A stretch of 64,000 bases of DNA, taken from positions 14,355,981 to 14,419,980 of the forward strand of contig JARWKL010000008.1 in the NCBI GenBank assembly GCA_029961685.1, read 5' to 3'. The DNA is from Aristolochia californica (lineage: Eukaryota > Streptophyta > Magnoliopsida > Piperales > Aristolochiaceae). Both the position numbers and the translations under genes were made by a program. The notes beneath the pieces were generated by a model. That model worked only from the letters and a program-made list of their open reading frames with translations, made no database searches and was not told the origin of the DNA. This document shows, piece by piece, positions 1 through 13,485 of this stretch; position 1 is the stretch's first letter, and every line of letters starts with the position of its first letter.

Positions 1-550
1 TGTCATTTGCATCTTCAACATGTTTCAGGCATGCATATCCACCACATTTAAAACATGTTAGGATCAATTAGGAATCTCTGTCTTCTAAAGATCCACCTAG
101 CTATCTGGGGTTGTACTAGTGGAATTTCCCCAACATGGATAATCAAACTTTGGTGTTCATTTGTTGTGCGTGAAAATAATTTTTTGCACTCACATTTATT
201 ATAGTTTTCAAATTATTTTGCATACATAAACTCTAAAATTTTTATTTTGGTGTGATCTATATTTTCCTTATCTTTTTGTTTACTAGAAAACTGGGAGAAT
301 GAAAAACTCAAGTTTAAAAAAAAAATTGAACATCCAAAATGGAAATGCACAAATGCTGAGAGAGATAATTCCAAAAAGTATATATGATTTTTTAGGTCCT
401 CTTTTTGTAAAAAAGGAAAAAAAATGGGTCGTAAATATCCCATCGCACGTTAACTTGAAAATTTTGGTTTTTCCTACTCCTTCAAATTTTTGGATCATTA
501 GGTCATTTGCATCTTAAACATATTTCTAGCATGCATATGCACCACATATT

Positions 551-860
551 AAACAAGTTAGGATCAATTAGGAATCTCTTTCTTGCTTGTAAAATTCCAC
601 CAAGCTATCTGGGGTTGTACTAGCGGAATTTCCCCAACGTGGATAACAAAACTTTGCTTTTCATTTTTAGTGCATGAAAATTCCAAAAAGTACCTGTGAT
701 TTTTTAGGTCCGCTTTTTTTAAAATAGGCAAAAAGTGGGTTGTTTGGCTCTGGTAAATATCCCACCGCACGTAAACTTGAGAATTTTAATTTTTAGTACT
801 CGAAACTTTTGGATCATTAGGTCATTTGCATCTTCAACATGTTTCTGGCATTCATATCAA
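551..860 (+). repeat. Internally deleted monomer (310 bp)
   Basis: The landmark interval is 310 bp instead of about 510. The junction lies near 677-681, where the sequence runs from the 'tttttagtgcatgaaaa' segment directly into 'ttccaaaaag', skipping the AT-rich middle and the poly-A region (about 190 bp). Both flanks carry AATT-like sequence, so a short-homology deletion is plausible. The unit also ends with a second loss of about 10 bp next to the following landmark (856-861), similar to one near 5,440. No other copy in the window shares the large junction, so it was not amplified. Confidence 0.85.
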
Positions 861-3800
861 AAACATGTTAGGATCAGTTATAAATCTCTTTATTATAAAA
901 TTCCACCAAGCTATGTGGGGTTGTACAACTTTTTTTTCCCCGACGTGGATAACAAAACTTTGGTGTTCATTTTCAGTGCGTGAAAATAATTTTCTTCACT
1001 CACATTTATAATAGTTTTCAAATTCTTTTGCATACATACACTCTAAAATTTTCATTTTGTTATGTTCTATATTTGCCTAATCTTTTTGTTTACAAGAAAA
1101 CTGGAAGTACGAAAAACTCAAGTTTGAAAAAAAAAATTGAACTTCCAAAATGGAAATGCACAAATGCTAAGATGGACAATTCAAAAAAGCACCTGTGATA
1201 TTTTAGGTCCGGTTTTTGTAAAATAGGCAAAAAGTGGATTGTTTGGCTCTGGTAAATATCCCACCGCACGTTAACTTGAGAATTTTAATTTTTTCTACTT
1301 CTTGAAATTTTTGGATCAATAGGTCATTTGCATCTTCAACATGTTTCTGGCATGCATATCCACCACATTTAAAACATGTTAGGATCAATTAGAAATCTTT
1401 TTGTTACAAAATTCCACCAAGCTATCTGGGGTTGTACTAGTGAAATTTTCCCAACGTGGATAACAAAACTTTGGTGTTCATTTTTAGTGCGTGAAAATAA
1501 TTTTCTTCTCTCACATTTATTATAGTTTTCAAATTCTTTTGCATACATAAACTCTAAAATTTTCATTTTGTTGTGATCTATATTTTCCTTATCTTTTTGT
1601 TTACAAGAAAACTGGGAAAATGAAAAACTCAAGTTTGAAAAAAAAAAAATATAACATCCAAAATGGAAATGCACAAATGCTGAGAGAAATAATTCCAAAA
1701 AGTATCTGTGATTTTAAATGTCCGTTTTTTGTAAAATAGGTAAAAAGTAGGTTGTTTGACACTTGTAAATATCCCACCGCACATTAACTTGAGAATTTTA
1801 ATTTTTTCTACTTCTTGAAATTTTTGGATCATTAGGTCATTTGCACCTCATCATGTTTCTGGCATGCATATCCAACACATTTAAAACATGTTAGGATCAA
1901 TTAGAAATCTCTTTCTTATAAAATTACACCAAGTTATCAGCGGTTGTATTAGTGGAATTTTCCTAACATGGATAACAAAACTTTGAAGTTCTTTTGTAGT
2001 GCGTGAAAATAATTTTCTTCTCTCACATTTATTATAGTTTTCAAATTCTTTAGCATACATAAACTCTAAAATTTACATTTTTTTGTGATCTATATTTGCC
2101 TTATCTTTTTGTTTACTAGAAAACTGGGAGAGTGAAAAACTCAAGTTTTAAAAACAAAATGGAACATCCAAAATGGAAAGGCACAAATGCTGAGAGAGAT
2201 AATTCTAAAAAGTATCAGTGTTTTTTTAGGTCGGCTTTTTGTAAAATAGGCAAAAAGAGGGTTGTTTGGCTGTGGTAAATATCTCATCGTTAACTTGAGA
2301 ATTTTAATTTTTTCTACTCCTTGAAATTTTTGGATCAATAGGTCATTTGCATCTTCAACAAGTTTCTGGCATGGATATCCACCACATTTAAAACATGTTA
2401 GGATCAATTAGAAATCTCTTTCTTATAAAATTCCAACAAGCTATCTGGAGTTATACTAGTGGAATTTCCCCAACGTGGATAACAAAACTTTGGTGTTCAT
2501 ATTTAGTGCGTGAAAATAATTTTCTTCACACACATTTATTATAGTTTTCAAATTCTTTTGCATACATAAACTCAAAAGTTTTCATTTTCTTGTGATCAAT
2601 ATTTGCCTTATCTTTTAATTTACGAGAAAACTGGGAGAGTGAAAAAATCAAGTTTGAAAAAAAAAAAAATTGAACTTCCAAAATGGAAATATACAAATGT
2701 TGAGAGAAAAGTATCTGTGATTTTTTAGGTTTGCTTTTAGTAAAATTGGCAAAAAGTGGGTTGTTTGGCTCATGTAAATATCCCACTGCACGTTAACTTG
2801 AGAATTTTAATTTTTTCTACTCCTTTAAATTTTTGGACCATTAGGTCATTTGCATCTTCAACATTTTTCTGGCATGCATATCCACCACATTTAAAACATG
2901 TTAGGATCAGTTAGAAATCTCTTTATTTTAAAAATCCACCAAGCTATCTGGGGTTGTACTAGTGGAATTTCTCCAACGTGGATAACAAAACTTTGGTGTT
3001 CATTTTTAGTGTGTGAAAATAATTTTATTCACACGCATTTATTATAGTTTCAAATTATTTTCCATACATAAACTCTAAAATTTTCATTTAGTTGTGATTT
3101 ATATTTTCCTTTTCTTTTTGTTAACGAGAAAACTGGGAGAGTGAAAAAGTCAAGTTCGAAAAAAAAAATTGAACATCCAAAATGGAAATGCACAAATGCA
3201 TAGAGAGATAATTCCAAAATGTATCTATTACTTTTTTTGTTCCGCTATTTGTAAAATGGGCAAAAAGTGGGTTGTTTGCCTCTGTTAAATTTCCACCTCA
3301 CGCTAACTTGAGAATTTTTATTTTTTCTACTCCTTGAAATTATTGGATCATTAGGTCATTTGCATCTTCAACATGTTTCTGGCATGCATATCCACCACAT
3401 TTAAAACATGTGAGGATCAATTAGAAATCTCTTTCTTTATTATAAAATTCCACCAAACTATCTGGGGTTTGACTAGTGGAATTTCACCAACGTGGATAAC
3501 AAAAATTTGGTGTTCTTTTTTAGGGCAAGAAAATAATTTTCATCTCTCGAATTTATTATTGTTTTCAAATTCTTTTGCTTACAACTCTAAATTTTTCATT
3601 TTGTTGTGATCTATATTTTCCTTATCTTTTTGGTAACGAGAATACTAGGAGAGTGAAAAACTCAAGTTTGAAAAAAGAAAATTGAACATCCAAAATGGAA
3701 ATGCACGAATGCTGACAAAGATAATTCCAAAAAGTATCTGTGATTTTTTAAGTCCGCTTTTTGTATAATAAGCACAAAGTGGGTTGTTTGGATCTAGTAA

Positions 3801-5430
3801 ATATCCCACCGCACGTTAACTTGAGAATTTTAATTTTTTCTTCTCCTTCAAATTTTTGGATCATTAGGTCATTTGCATCTTCAACATGCTTCTGGCATGC
3901 ATATCCACCACATTTAAAACATGATAGGATCAATTAGAAATCTCTTTCTTTCTTATAAAATTCCACCAAGCTATCTGTGGTTGTACTAGTCGAATTTACC
4001 CAACGTGGATATCAAAACTTTGGTGTTCATTTTTAGTGCATGAAAATAATTTTCTTCACTAACATTTATTATAGTTTTCAAATTCTTTTCTCCACATAAA
4101 CTCTAAAATTTTTATTTTGTTGTGATCTATATTTGCCTTATCTTTTTGTTTGCGAGAAAACTGTGAGAGTACAAAACTCAAGTTTGAAAAAAAAATGTAA
4201 CATCCAAAATGAAAATACACATATGTGGAAAGAGATGATTCCAAAAAGTATGTATGATTTTTTTGGTCCGCTTTTTGTAAAATAGGCAAAAAGTGGGTTC
4301 TTTGGCTTTAGTAAATATCCCACCGTACGTTCACTTGAGAATTTTCATTTTTTCTACTCCTTGAAATTTTATGATCCTTAGGTCATTTGCATCTTCGACA
4401 TGTTTCTGGCATGTATATCCACCTCATCTAAAACATGTTAGGATCAATTAGAAATCTCTTTCTTATAAAATTCCACCAAGCTATCTGGGGTTGTACTAGT
4501 GGAATTTCCCCAACGTGGATAACAAAGCTTTGGTGTTCAATTTTAGTGCGTGAAAATAATTTCCTTCACTCACATTTATTATAGTTTTCAAATTCTTTTG
4601 CATATATAAACTCTAAAATTTACATTTTGTTGTGATCTATATTTGCCTTATCTTTTTGTTTACGAGAAAACTAGGAGAGAGAAAAACTCAAATTTGAAAA
4701 AAAAATTTGAACATCCAAAATGGAAATGCACAAATGCTAAGAGTAATAATTCCAAAAAGTATCTGTGATTTTTTAGGTCCTCTTTTTGTAAAATAGGCCA
4801 AAAGTGGGTTGGTTGGCTATCATAATTATCCCACCTCACTTTAACTTGAGAATTTTTATTTTTTCTACTCCTTGAAATTTTTTGATCATTAGGTCATTTG
4901 CATCTTCAACATGTTTCTGGCATGCATATCCACCACATTTAAAACATGTTAGGATCAATTAGAAATCTCTTTCTTTCTTATAAAATTCCACCAAGCTATC
5001 TGGGGTTGGACTAGTGGATTTTCCCCAACGTGGATAACAAAACTTTGGTGTTCATTTTTAGGGCAAGAAAATAATTTTCCTCTGTCAAATTTATTATAGT
5101 TTTCAAATTCTTTTGCTTAAAAACTCTAAATTTTTCATTTTGTTGTGATCTATATTTTCCTTATCTTTTTGTTTATGAGAATACTAGGAGTGTGAAAAAC
5201 TCAAGTTTGAAAAAAATATTGAACAACCAAAATGGAAATGCACAAATGCTGGTGGAGATAATTCCAAAAAGTATCTGTGATTTTTTAAGTCTGCTTCTTG
5301 TATAATAGGGAAAAAGTGGGTTGTTTGGCTCTGGTAAATATCCCACCGCACGTTAACTTGAGAATTTTAATTTTTTCTTCTCCTTGAAATTTTTGGATCA
5401 TTAGGTCATTTGCATCTTCAACATGTTTCT

Positions 5431-5450
5431 AGCATTCATATCTAAAACAT
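5431..5450 (+). repeat. Small deletion in the conserved block
   Basis: The usual segment between 'catatc' and 'taaaacatg' is missing about 10 bases (the 'caccacattt' part), one of the few breaks of the conserved block. A similar loss occurs at about 856-861. The two differ in flanking detail, so independent events are possible. Confidence 0.75.
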
Positions 5451-6879
5451 GTGAGGATCAATTAAAAATTTCTTTCTCATAAAATTCCACCAAGCTATAT
5501 GGGGTTGTACTAGTGGAATTTCCCCAACATGGATAACAAAACTATGGTGTTCATTTTTAGTGCGTGAAAATAATTTTCTTCAGTCACATTTATTATAGTT
5601 TTCAAATTATTTTGCATGTATAAACTCTAAAATTTTCATTTTGTTGAGATCTATATTTGCCTTGATCTTTTTGTTTACGAGAAAACAGGGAGAGTGAAAA
5701 ACTCAAGTCTGAACAAAAAAAAATTGAAATCCAAAATGGAAATGCACAAATGCGGAGAGAGATAATTTCAAAAAGTATATGTGATTTTTTAGGTGTGGTT
5801 TTTGTAAAATTGGCAAAAATTGGGTTGTTTGGCTCTGGTAAATATCCCCCCGCACGTTAACTTGAGAAATTTAATTTTTTGTACTCTTTTAAATATTTGG
5901 ATCATTAGGTCATTTGCATTTTCAACATGTTTCCGGCATGCATATCCACCACATTTAAAACATGATAGGATCAATAAGAAATCTCTTTCTTAAAAAATTC
6001 CACCAAGCTATCTGGGGTTGTATTAGTGGTATTTTCCCAACGTGGATAACAAAACTTTGGTGTTCATTTTTAGTGCGTGAAAATAATTTCCTTCACTCAC
6101 GTTTATTATTTATTTCAAATTCTTTTGCATACATAAACTCCAAAATTTTCATTATGTTGTGATCTATATTTGCCTTATCTTTTTGTATACAAGAAAACTG
6201 AAAAGAGTGAAAAACTGAAGTTTCAAAAAAAAAATTTAACATCCAAAATGGAAATGCACAAATGCTGAGAGAGATAATTCCAAAAATTATCTGTGATTTT
6301 TTAGGTCCACTTTTTGTAAAATAGGCAAAAAGTGGTTTTTTGGCTCTGGTAAATATCCCACCGCACGTTAACTTGAGAATTTTAATTTTTTCTATTCCTT
6401 GAAATTTTTGGATCATTAGGTTATTTGCATCTTCAATATGTTTCTTGCATACATATCCACCACATTTAAAACATGTTAGGATAAATTAAAAATCTCTTTC
6501 TTTCTTATAAAATTCCACCAAGCTATCCGCGGTTGTACTAGTGGAATTTCCCCAACGTTGATAACAAAATTTTGGTGTTCATTTTTAGTGCGTGAAAATA
6601 ATTTTCTTCACTCACATTTATTATAGTTTTCAAATTATTTTGCATACATAAACTCTAAAATTTTCATTTTGGTGTGATCTATATTTTCCTTATCTTTTTG
6701 TTTACTAGAAAATTGGGAGAGAGAAAAACACAAGTTTAAAAAAAAAATTGAAAATCCAAAATGGAAATGCACAAATGCTGAGAGAGATAATTCCAAAAAT
6801 TATATATGATTTTTTAGGTCCGTTTTTTTAAAAATAGGCAAAAAGTGGGTTGTTTGGCTCTGGTAAATATCCCACCTCA

Positions 6880-7580
6880 CGTTAACTTGAAAATTTGAAT
6901 TTTTTCTGCTCATTGAAATTTTTTGATCTTTAGGGCTTTTGCATCTTCAACATGTTTCTGGCATGCATATCCACCACATTTAAAACATGTTAGGATCACT
7001 TAGAAATATCTTTCTTTTAAAATTCCGCTAAGCTATCTAGGGAGTTACTAGTGGAATTTCCCCAACGTGGATAACAAAACTTTGGTGTTCATTTATAGTG
7101 TGTGAAAATAATTTTATTCACTCACATTTATAATATTTTTCAAATTTTTTTGCATACATAAACTCTAAAATTTTCATTTTGTTGTGATCTATATTTGCCT
7201 TATCTTTTTGTTTACGAGAAAAAAGGGAGAGTGAAAAACTCAAGTTTGAAAAAAAAAATTGACCATCCAAATTGGAAATGCACAAATGCTGAGAGAGATA
7301 AATCCAAATAGTTTCTGTGATTTTTTAGGTCCGCTTTTTGTATAATAGGCAAAAAGTGGGTGGTTTGGGTCTGGTAAATATCCCACCGCACGTTAACTTG
7401 AAAATTTGAATTTTTTCTGCTCCTTGAAATTTTTTTATCTTTAGGTCTTTTGCATCTTCAACATGTTTCTGGCATGCATATCCACCACATTTAAAACATA
7501 TTAGGATCACTTAGAAATATCTTTCTTTTAAAATTCCGCTAAGCTATCTGGGGAGTTACTAGTGGAATTTCCCCAACGTG
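6880..7580 (+). repeat. Adjacent near-duplicate monomer segments
   Basis: The monomer segments around 6,885-7,060 and 7,396-7,570 share private variants at a 511-bp offset: 'cttgaaaatttgaattt', a thymine-rich 'gatctttagg', 'taggatcacttag', 'ttaaaattccgctaag' and 'gggagttac'. These variants are not seen together elsewhere in the window, so one monomer appears to have been copied next to itself recently relative to the rest of the array. Confidence 0.8.
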
Positions 7581-9029
7581 GATAACAAAACTTTTTTGTT
7601 CATTTGTAGTGCGTGAAAATAATTTTCTACACTCACATTTATTATAATTTTCAAATTCTTTTGCATACATAAACTCTAAAATTTTCATTTTGTTATGATC
7701 TATATTTGCCTTATCTTTTTGTTACGAGAAAACTAGGGGAGTCAAAAACTCAAATTTGAAAAAAAAATTGAACATCTAAAATGGAAATGCCCAAATGCTG
7801 AGCGAGATAATTCCAAAAAGTATCTTTGATTTCTTATATCCGCTTTTTCAAAAGTAGGCAAAAAGTGGGTTGTTTGGCCCTGGTAAATATTCCACCACAC
7901 ATTAACTTGAGAATTTAAACTTTTTCTACTCCTTGAAATCATTAGGTCATTTGCATCTCCAACATGTTTCTGGCATGCACATCCACCACATTTAAAACAT
8001 GTCAGGATTAATTAGAAATCTCTTTCTTTCTTATAAAATTCGATCAAGCTATCTGGAGTTGTACTAGTGGAATTTCCCCAACATGGATAACAAAACTTTA
8101 GTGTCATTTTTAGTGCGTGAAAAAAACTTTCTTCACTCACATTTATCATAGTTTTTAAATTCTTTTCCATATATAAACTCTAAAATTTTCATTTTGTTGT
8201 GATCTATATTTTCCTTATCTTTTTGTTCACGAGAAAACTGGGAGAGTGAAAAACTCAAGTTTGAAAAAAAAAATTTAACATCCAAAATGGAAATGCAAAA
8301 ATTCTGAGATAGATAATTCCAAAAAGTATCTGTGATTTTTTAGGTCCGCTTTTTGTAATACAGGCAAAAAGTGTGTTGTTTAGCTCTGGTAAATATCCCA
8401 CCGCACGTAACTTGAGAATTTTAATTTTTTCTACTCATTGAAATTTTTGGATAATTAGGTCATTTGTATCTTCAACATGTTTCTGACTTGCATATCTACC
8501 ACATTTAAAACATGTTAGGGTCAATTAGAAATCTCTTTCTTTCTAATAAAATTTCAACAAGCTATCTGGGGTTGTACTAGTGGAATTTCCCCAACGTTGA
8601 TAACAAAACTTTGGTGTTCATTTTTAGTGCGTGAAAATAATTTTCTTCACTCACATTTATTATAGTTTTAAAATTATTTTGCATACATAAACTCTAAAAT
8701 TTTTATTTTGTTGTAATCTATATTTGCCTTATCTTTTTGTTTACGAGAAAATTGAAAAGAGTGAAAAACTCAAGTTTGAAAAAAAAAATTGAACATCCAA
8801 AATGGAAATGCACAAATGCTGAGAGAGATAATTCCAAAAAGTATCAGTGATTTTCTAGGTCCGCTTTTTGTAAAATAGGTAAAAAGTGGGTTGTTTGGCT
8901 TTAGTAAATATCCCCCCGCACGATAAATTGAGAATTTTAATTTTTTCTACTCCTTGAAATTTTTGGATCATTAGGACATTTGCATCTTCAACATGTTTAT
9001 GGCATGCTTATCCACCACATTTAAAACAT

Positions 9030-12000
9030 GTTAGGATCAATTAGAAATCTCTTTCTCATAAATTCCACCAAGCTATCTGGGGTTGTACTAGTGGAATTTC
9101 CCCAATGTGGATAACGAAACTTTGGTGTACATTTTTAGTGTGTGAAAATAATTTTCTTCACTCACATTTATGATAGTTTTCAAATTCTTTTACATACATA
9201 AACTCTAAAATTTTCATTTTTTTGTAATCTATATTAGCCTTATCTTTTTGTTTACGAGAAAACATGGAGAGTGAAAAACTCAAGTTTGATAACAAAAAAT
9301 TGAACATCCAAAATGGAAATGCACAAATGCTGTGAGAGATAATTCCAAAAAGTATCTGTGATTTTTTAGGTTTGCTTTTAATAAAATGGGCAAAAAGTGG
9401 GTTGTTTGGCTCTGGTAAATATCCCACTGCACATTAACTTGAGAATTTTAATTTTTTCTACTCATTGAAATTTTTGGATCATTAGGTCATTTGCATTTTC
9501 AACATATTTCTGGAATGCATATCCATCACATTTAAAACAAGTTACGATCAATTAGAAATCTCTTTCTTATAAAATTCTGCCGAGCTATATGGGGTAGTAC
9601 TAGTGGAATTTCCCCAACATGGAAAACAAAACTTTCGTGTTCATTTTTAGAGCGTGAAAATAATTTTCTTCACTCACATTTATTATAGTTTTCAAATTCT
9701 TCTGCATGAATAAACTCTAAAATTTTCATTTTTTTGTAATCTATATTTGCTTTATCTTTTTGTTTACGAATAAACTGGGAGAGAGAAAAACTCAAGTTTG
9801 AAAAAAAAAAAAATTTGAAATCCAAAATGGAAATACACAAATGCTGTGGGAGATAATTCCAAAAGGTATCTGTGATTTTTTAGGTCCGCATTTTGTAAAA
9901 TATGGAAAAAGTGCGTTGTTTGGGTTTGGTAAATATCCCACCGCACGTTAACTATAAAATTTTAACTTTTTCTAATCCTAGAAATTTTTGGATCATTAGG
10001 TCATTTGCATCTTCAACATATTTCTGGCATGCATATCCACCACATTTAAAACAAGTTAGGATCAATTAGAAATCTCTTTCTTATAAAATTCTACCAAGCT
10101 ATCTGGGGTTGTACTAGTGAAATTTCCCCCAATGTGGATAACAAAACTTTGGTATTCATTTTTAGTGCGTGAATATAATTTTCTTCACTCACATTTATTA
10201 TAGTTTTCAAATTCTTTTACAGACATAAACTCTAAAATTTTCATTTTGTTGTGAACTATATTTGCCTTATCTTTTTATTTACGAAAAAACTGGGAGAGTG
10301 AAAAACTCATGTTTGAAAAACAAATTGAACATCCAAAATGAAAAGGCACAAATGCAGAGAGAGAAAATTCCAAAAATTATCTGTGATTTTTTAGGTCCGC
10401 TTTTATTAAAATAGGAAAAAAGTGGGTTGTTTGGCTTTGGTAAATACCCCACCGCTCGTTTACTTGAGAATTTAATTTTTTTCTACTCCTTGAAATTTTA
10501 GGATCATTAGGTCATTTGCATCTTCAACATGTTTCTGGCATGCATATCCACCACATTTAAAACATGTTAGGATCAATTAGAAATCTCGTTCTTATAAAAT
10601 TCCATAAAGCTATCTGGGTTTGTACTAGTGGAATTTCCCCAACGTGGATAACAAAACTTTGGTGTTCATTTTTAGTGCGTAAAAAAAATTTTCTTCACTC
10701 AAATTTATTTTAATTTTCAAATTCTATTGCATACATAAACTCTAAAATTTTCATTTTGTTGTGATCTATAGTTCCCTTATCTTTTTGTTTACGAGAAAAC
10801 TAGGAGAGTGAAAAACTCAAGTTTGAAAAAACAAATTGAACATCCAAAATGGAAATGAACAAATGCTGAGAGAGATAATTCCAAAAAATATCTATGATTT
10901 TTTAGGTCCGATTTTTTTAAATTAGCCAAAAAGTGGGTTGTTTGGCTCTGGAAAATATCCCACCGCACGTTAACTTGTGAATTTTAATTTTTTCTACACC
11001 TTGAAATTTTATGATCATTAGGTCATTTGCATCTTCATCATATTTCTGGTATGCATATCCACCACATTTAAAACATGTTAGGATCAATTAGAAATCTCTT
11101 TCTCATAAATTCCACCATGCTATCTGGGGTTGTACTGGTGGAATTTCCCCAATGTGGATAACAAAACTTTGGTGTTCATTTTTAGTGCGTAAAAAATTTT
11201 TTTTCACTCACATTTTTAAAGTTTTCAAATTCTTTTGCATACACAAACTCTAAAATTTTGATTTTGTTGTGATCTATATTAGCCTTATCTTTTTGTGTAC
11301 GAGAAAACTTGGAGAGAAAAACCTAAGTTTGATAACAAAAAATTAAACATCCAAAATGGAAATGCACAAATGCTAAGTGAGATAATTTCAAAAAGTATCT
11401 GTGATTTTTTAGGTCTGATTTTTGTAAAATTGGCAAAAAGTGGGTTGTTTGGCTCTGGTAAATATGCCATTGCACGTTAACTTGAAAATTTTAATTTTTT
11501 CTAATCCTTGAAATTTTTGGATCATTAGGTCATTTGCATCTTCAATATGTTTCTGGCATGCATATCCACCACATTTAAAACATGTTACGATCAATTAGAA
11601 ATCTCTTTGTTATAAAATTCCACCATGCTATCTGGGGTTGTACTAGTGGAATTTCCCCAACGTGGATGACAAAACATTGGTGTTCTTTTTTAGTGCGTGA
11701 AAATAATTTTCTTCGCTCACATTTATTATAGTTTTCAAATTCTTTTGCATACATAAACTCTAAAATTTTCATTTTGTTGTGATATATATTTGCCTTATCT
11801 TTTTGTTTACGAGAAAACTTGGATAGTGAAAAACTCAAGTTTGAAAAAAAAAATTGAAATACAAAATGGAAATGCACAATTGCTGAGAGAGATAATTCCA
11901 AAAAGTATATGTGATTTTTGAGGTCCGGTTTCGTAAAATAGGCAAAAAGTGGGTTGTTTGGCTCTTGTAAATATCCCACTGCACGTTAACTTGAGAATTT

Positions 12001-13485
12001 AAATTTTTCTACTCCGTGAAATTTTTGGATCATTAGGTCATTTACTTCTTCAACATGTTTCTGGCATTCATATCCACCACATTTAAAACATGTTAGGATC
12101 AATTAGAAATCTCTTTCTTTTAAAATTCCACCAAGCTATCTTGGGTTGTACTAGTTGAATTTCGCCAACGTGGATAACAAAACTTTGGCGTTCTTTTTTA
12201 GTGCGTGAAAATAATTTTCTTCACTCACATTTATTATAGTTTTTAAATTCTCTTGCATACATAAACTCTAAAATTTTCATTTTTTTGTGGTCTATATTTT
12301 CCTTATCTTTTTGTTTACAAGAAAACTGGGAGAGTGAAAAACTCAAGTTTGAAAAAAAAAAAATTGAACATCCTAAATGGAAATGTACAAATGCTTAGAG
12401 AGATAATTCCAAAAAGTATCTGTGATTTTTTAAGTCCCCTTTTTGTAAAATAGGCAAAAAGGGGGTTGTTTGGCTCTGGTAAATATCCCATCGCACTTTA
12501 ACTTGAGAATTTTAATTTTTTCTACTCTTTGAACTTTTTTTATCATTAGGTGATTTGCATCTTCAACATGTTTCTGGGATGCATATCCACCACATTTAAA
12601 ACATGTTAGGATCAATTTGAAATCTTTTTGTTATAAAATTCCACAAAGGTATCTGGGGTTGTACTAGTGGAATTTCCCCAACGTGGATAACAAAACTTTG
12701 GTGTTCATTTTTAGTACATGAAAATAATTTTCTTCACTCACATTTATTATAGTTTTCAAATTCTTTTGCATACATTAACTCTAAAATTTTCATTTTGTTG
12801 TGATATATATTTTCCTTATCTTTTTTTTTTACGAGAAAACTTGGAGAGTGAAAAACTCTAGTTTGAAAAAAAAAATTGAAATAAAAAATGGAAATGCACA
12901 AATGCTGAGAGAGATAATTCCACAAACTATCTGTGATTTTTTAGGTCCGGTTTTGTAAAATAGGCATAAAGTGGGTTGTTTGGCTCTGGTAAATATCCCA
13001 CCTCACGTTAACTTCAGAGTTTTAAATTTTTCTACTCCTTGAAATTTTTGGATCATTAGGGCATTTACATCTTCAACATGTTTCTGGCAAGCATATCCAC
13101 CACATTTAAAACATGTTAGGATCAATTAGAAATCTCTTTCTTATAAAATTCCACCAAGCTAACTTAGGTTGTACTAGTGGAATTTCGCCAACGTGGATAA
13201 CAAAACTTTGGTGTTAATTTTTAGTGCGTAAAAATAATTTTCTTCACTCACATTTATTATAGTTTTCAAATTATTTTGCAAACATAAACTCTAAAATTTT
13301 CATTTTGTTGTGATCTATATTAGCCTTATCTTTTTGTTTACGAGAAAACTTGGAGAATGAAAAACTCAAGTTTGATTACAAAAAATTAAACATCCAAAAT
13401 GGAAATGCACAAATGCTGAGAGAGATAATTCCAAAAAGTATCTGTGATTTTTTAGGTTTGCTTTTTGTAAAATACTGCACATTAA
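9030..13485 (+). repeat. Higher-order repeat with four-monomer spacing (2,043 bp)
   Basis: The interrupted A-tract variant gataac/gattac + aaaaaatt occurs at 9,288, 11,331 and 13,374, exactly 2,043 bp apart each time, which is four monomers. Accompanying private variants support this: 'tattagcc' before each, 'ctttctcata' at 9,051 and 11,098 with 'ccccaatgtgg' following, and a 'tgcacatt' or 'tgcacgtt' form after 'ccact/ccatt'. A further copy of the A-tract variant lies at 16,894, seven monomers on. Monomers between these positions do not carry the set. Confidence 0.75.
11800..13220 (+). repeat. Two-monomer repeat within the 11.8-13.2 kb region
   Basis: Segments at 11,800-12,200 and 12,820-13,220 share variants at about 1,020-1,024 bp: the purine segment followed by 'attgaaata' instead of 'attgaacatcc', 'ccggttt' with a shortened T run, 'taaatttttctac', 'catttac' in place of 'catttgc', and 'aatttcgccaacg'. 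A third copy of most of these variants sits at about 16,370-16,750. The dimer is therefore nested in the larger seven-monomer duplication. Confidence 0.7.

Noticed and set aside
1203..1388. Recurrent 61-codon minus-strand frame with three Cys and a His as a possible zinc-binding protein gene
   Set aside because: The spacing C-x2-C-x4-C-x2-H is not a standard zinc knuckle, the frame recurs at satellite spacing, many copies are broken, and the DNA block itself is conserved.
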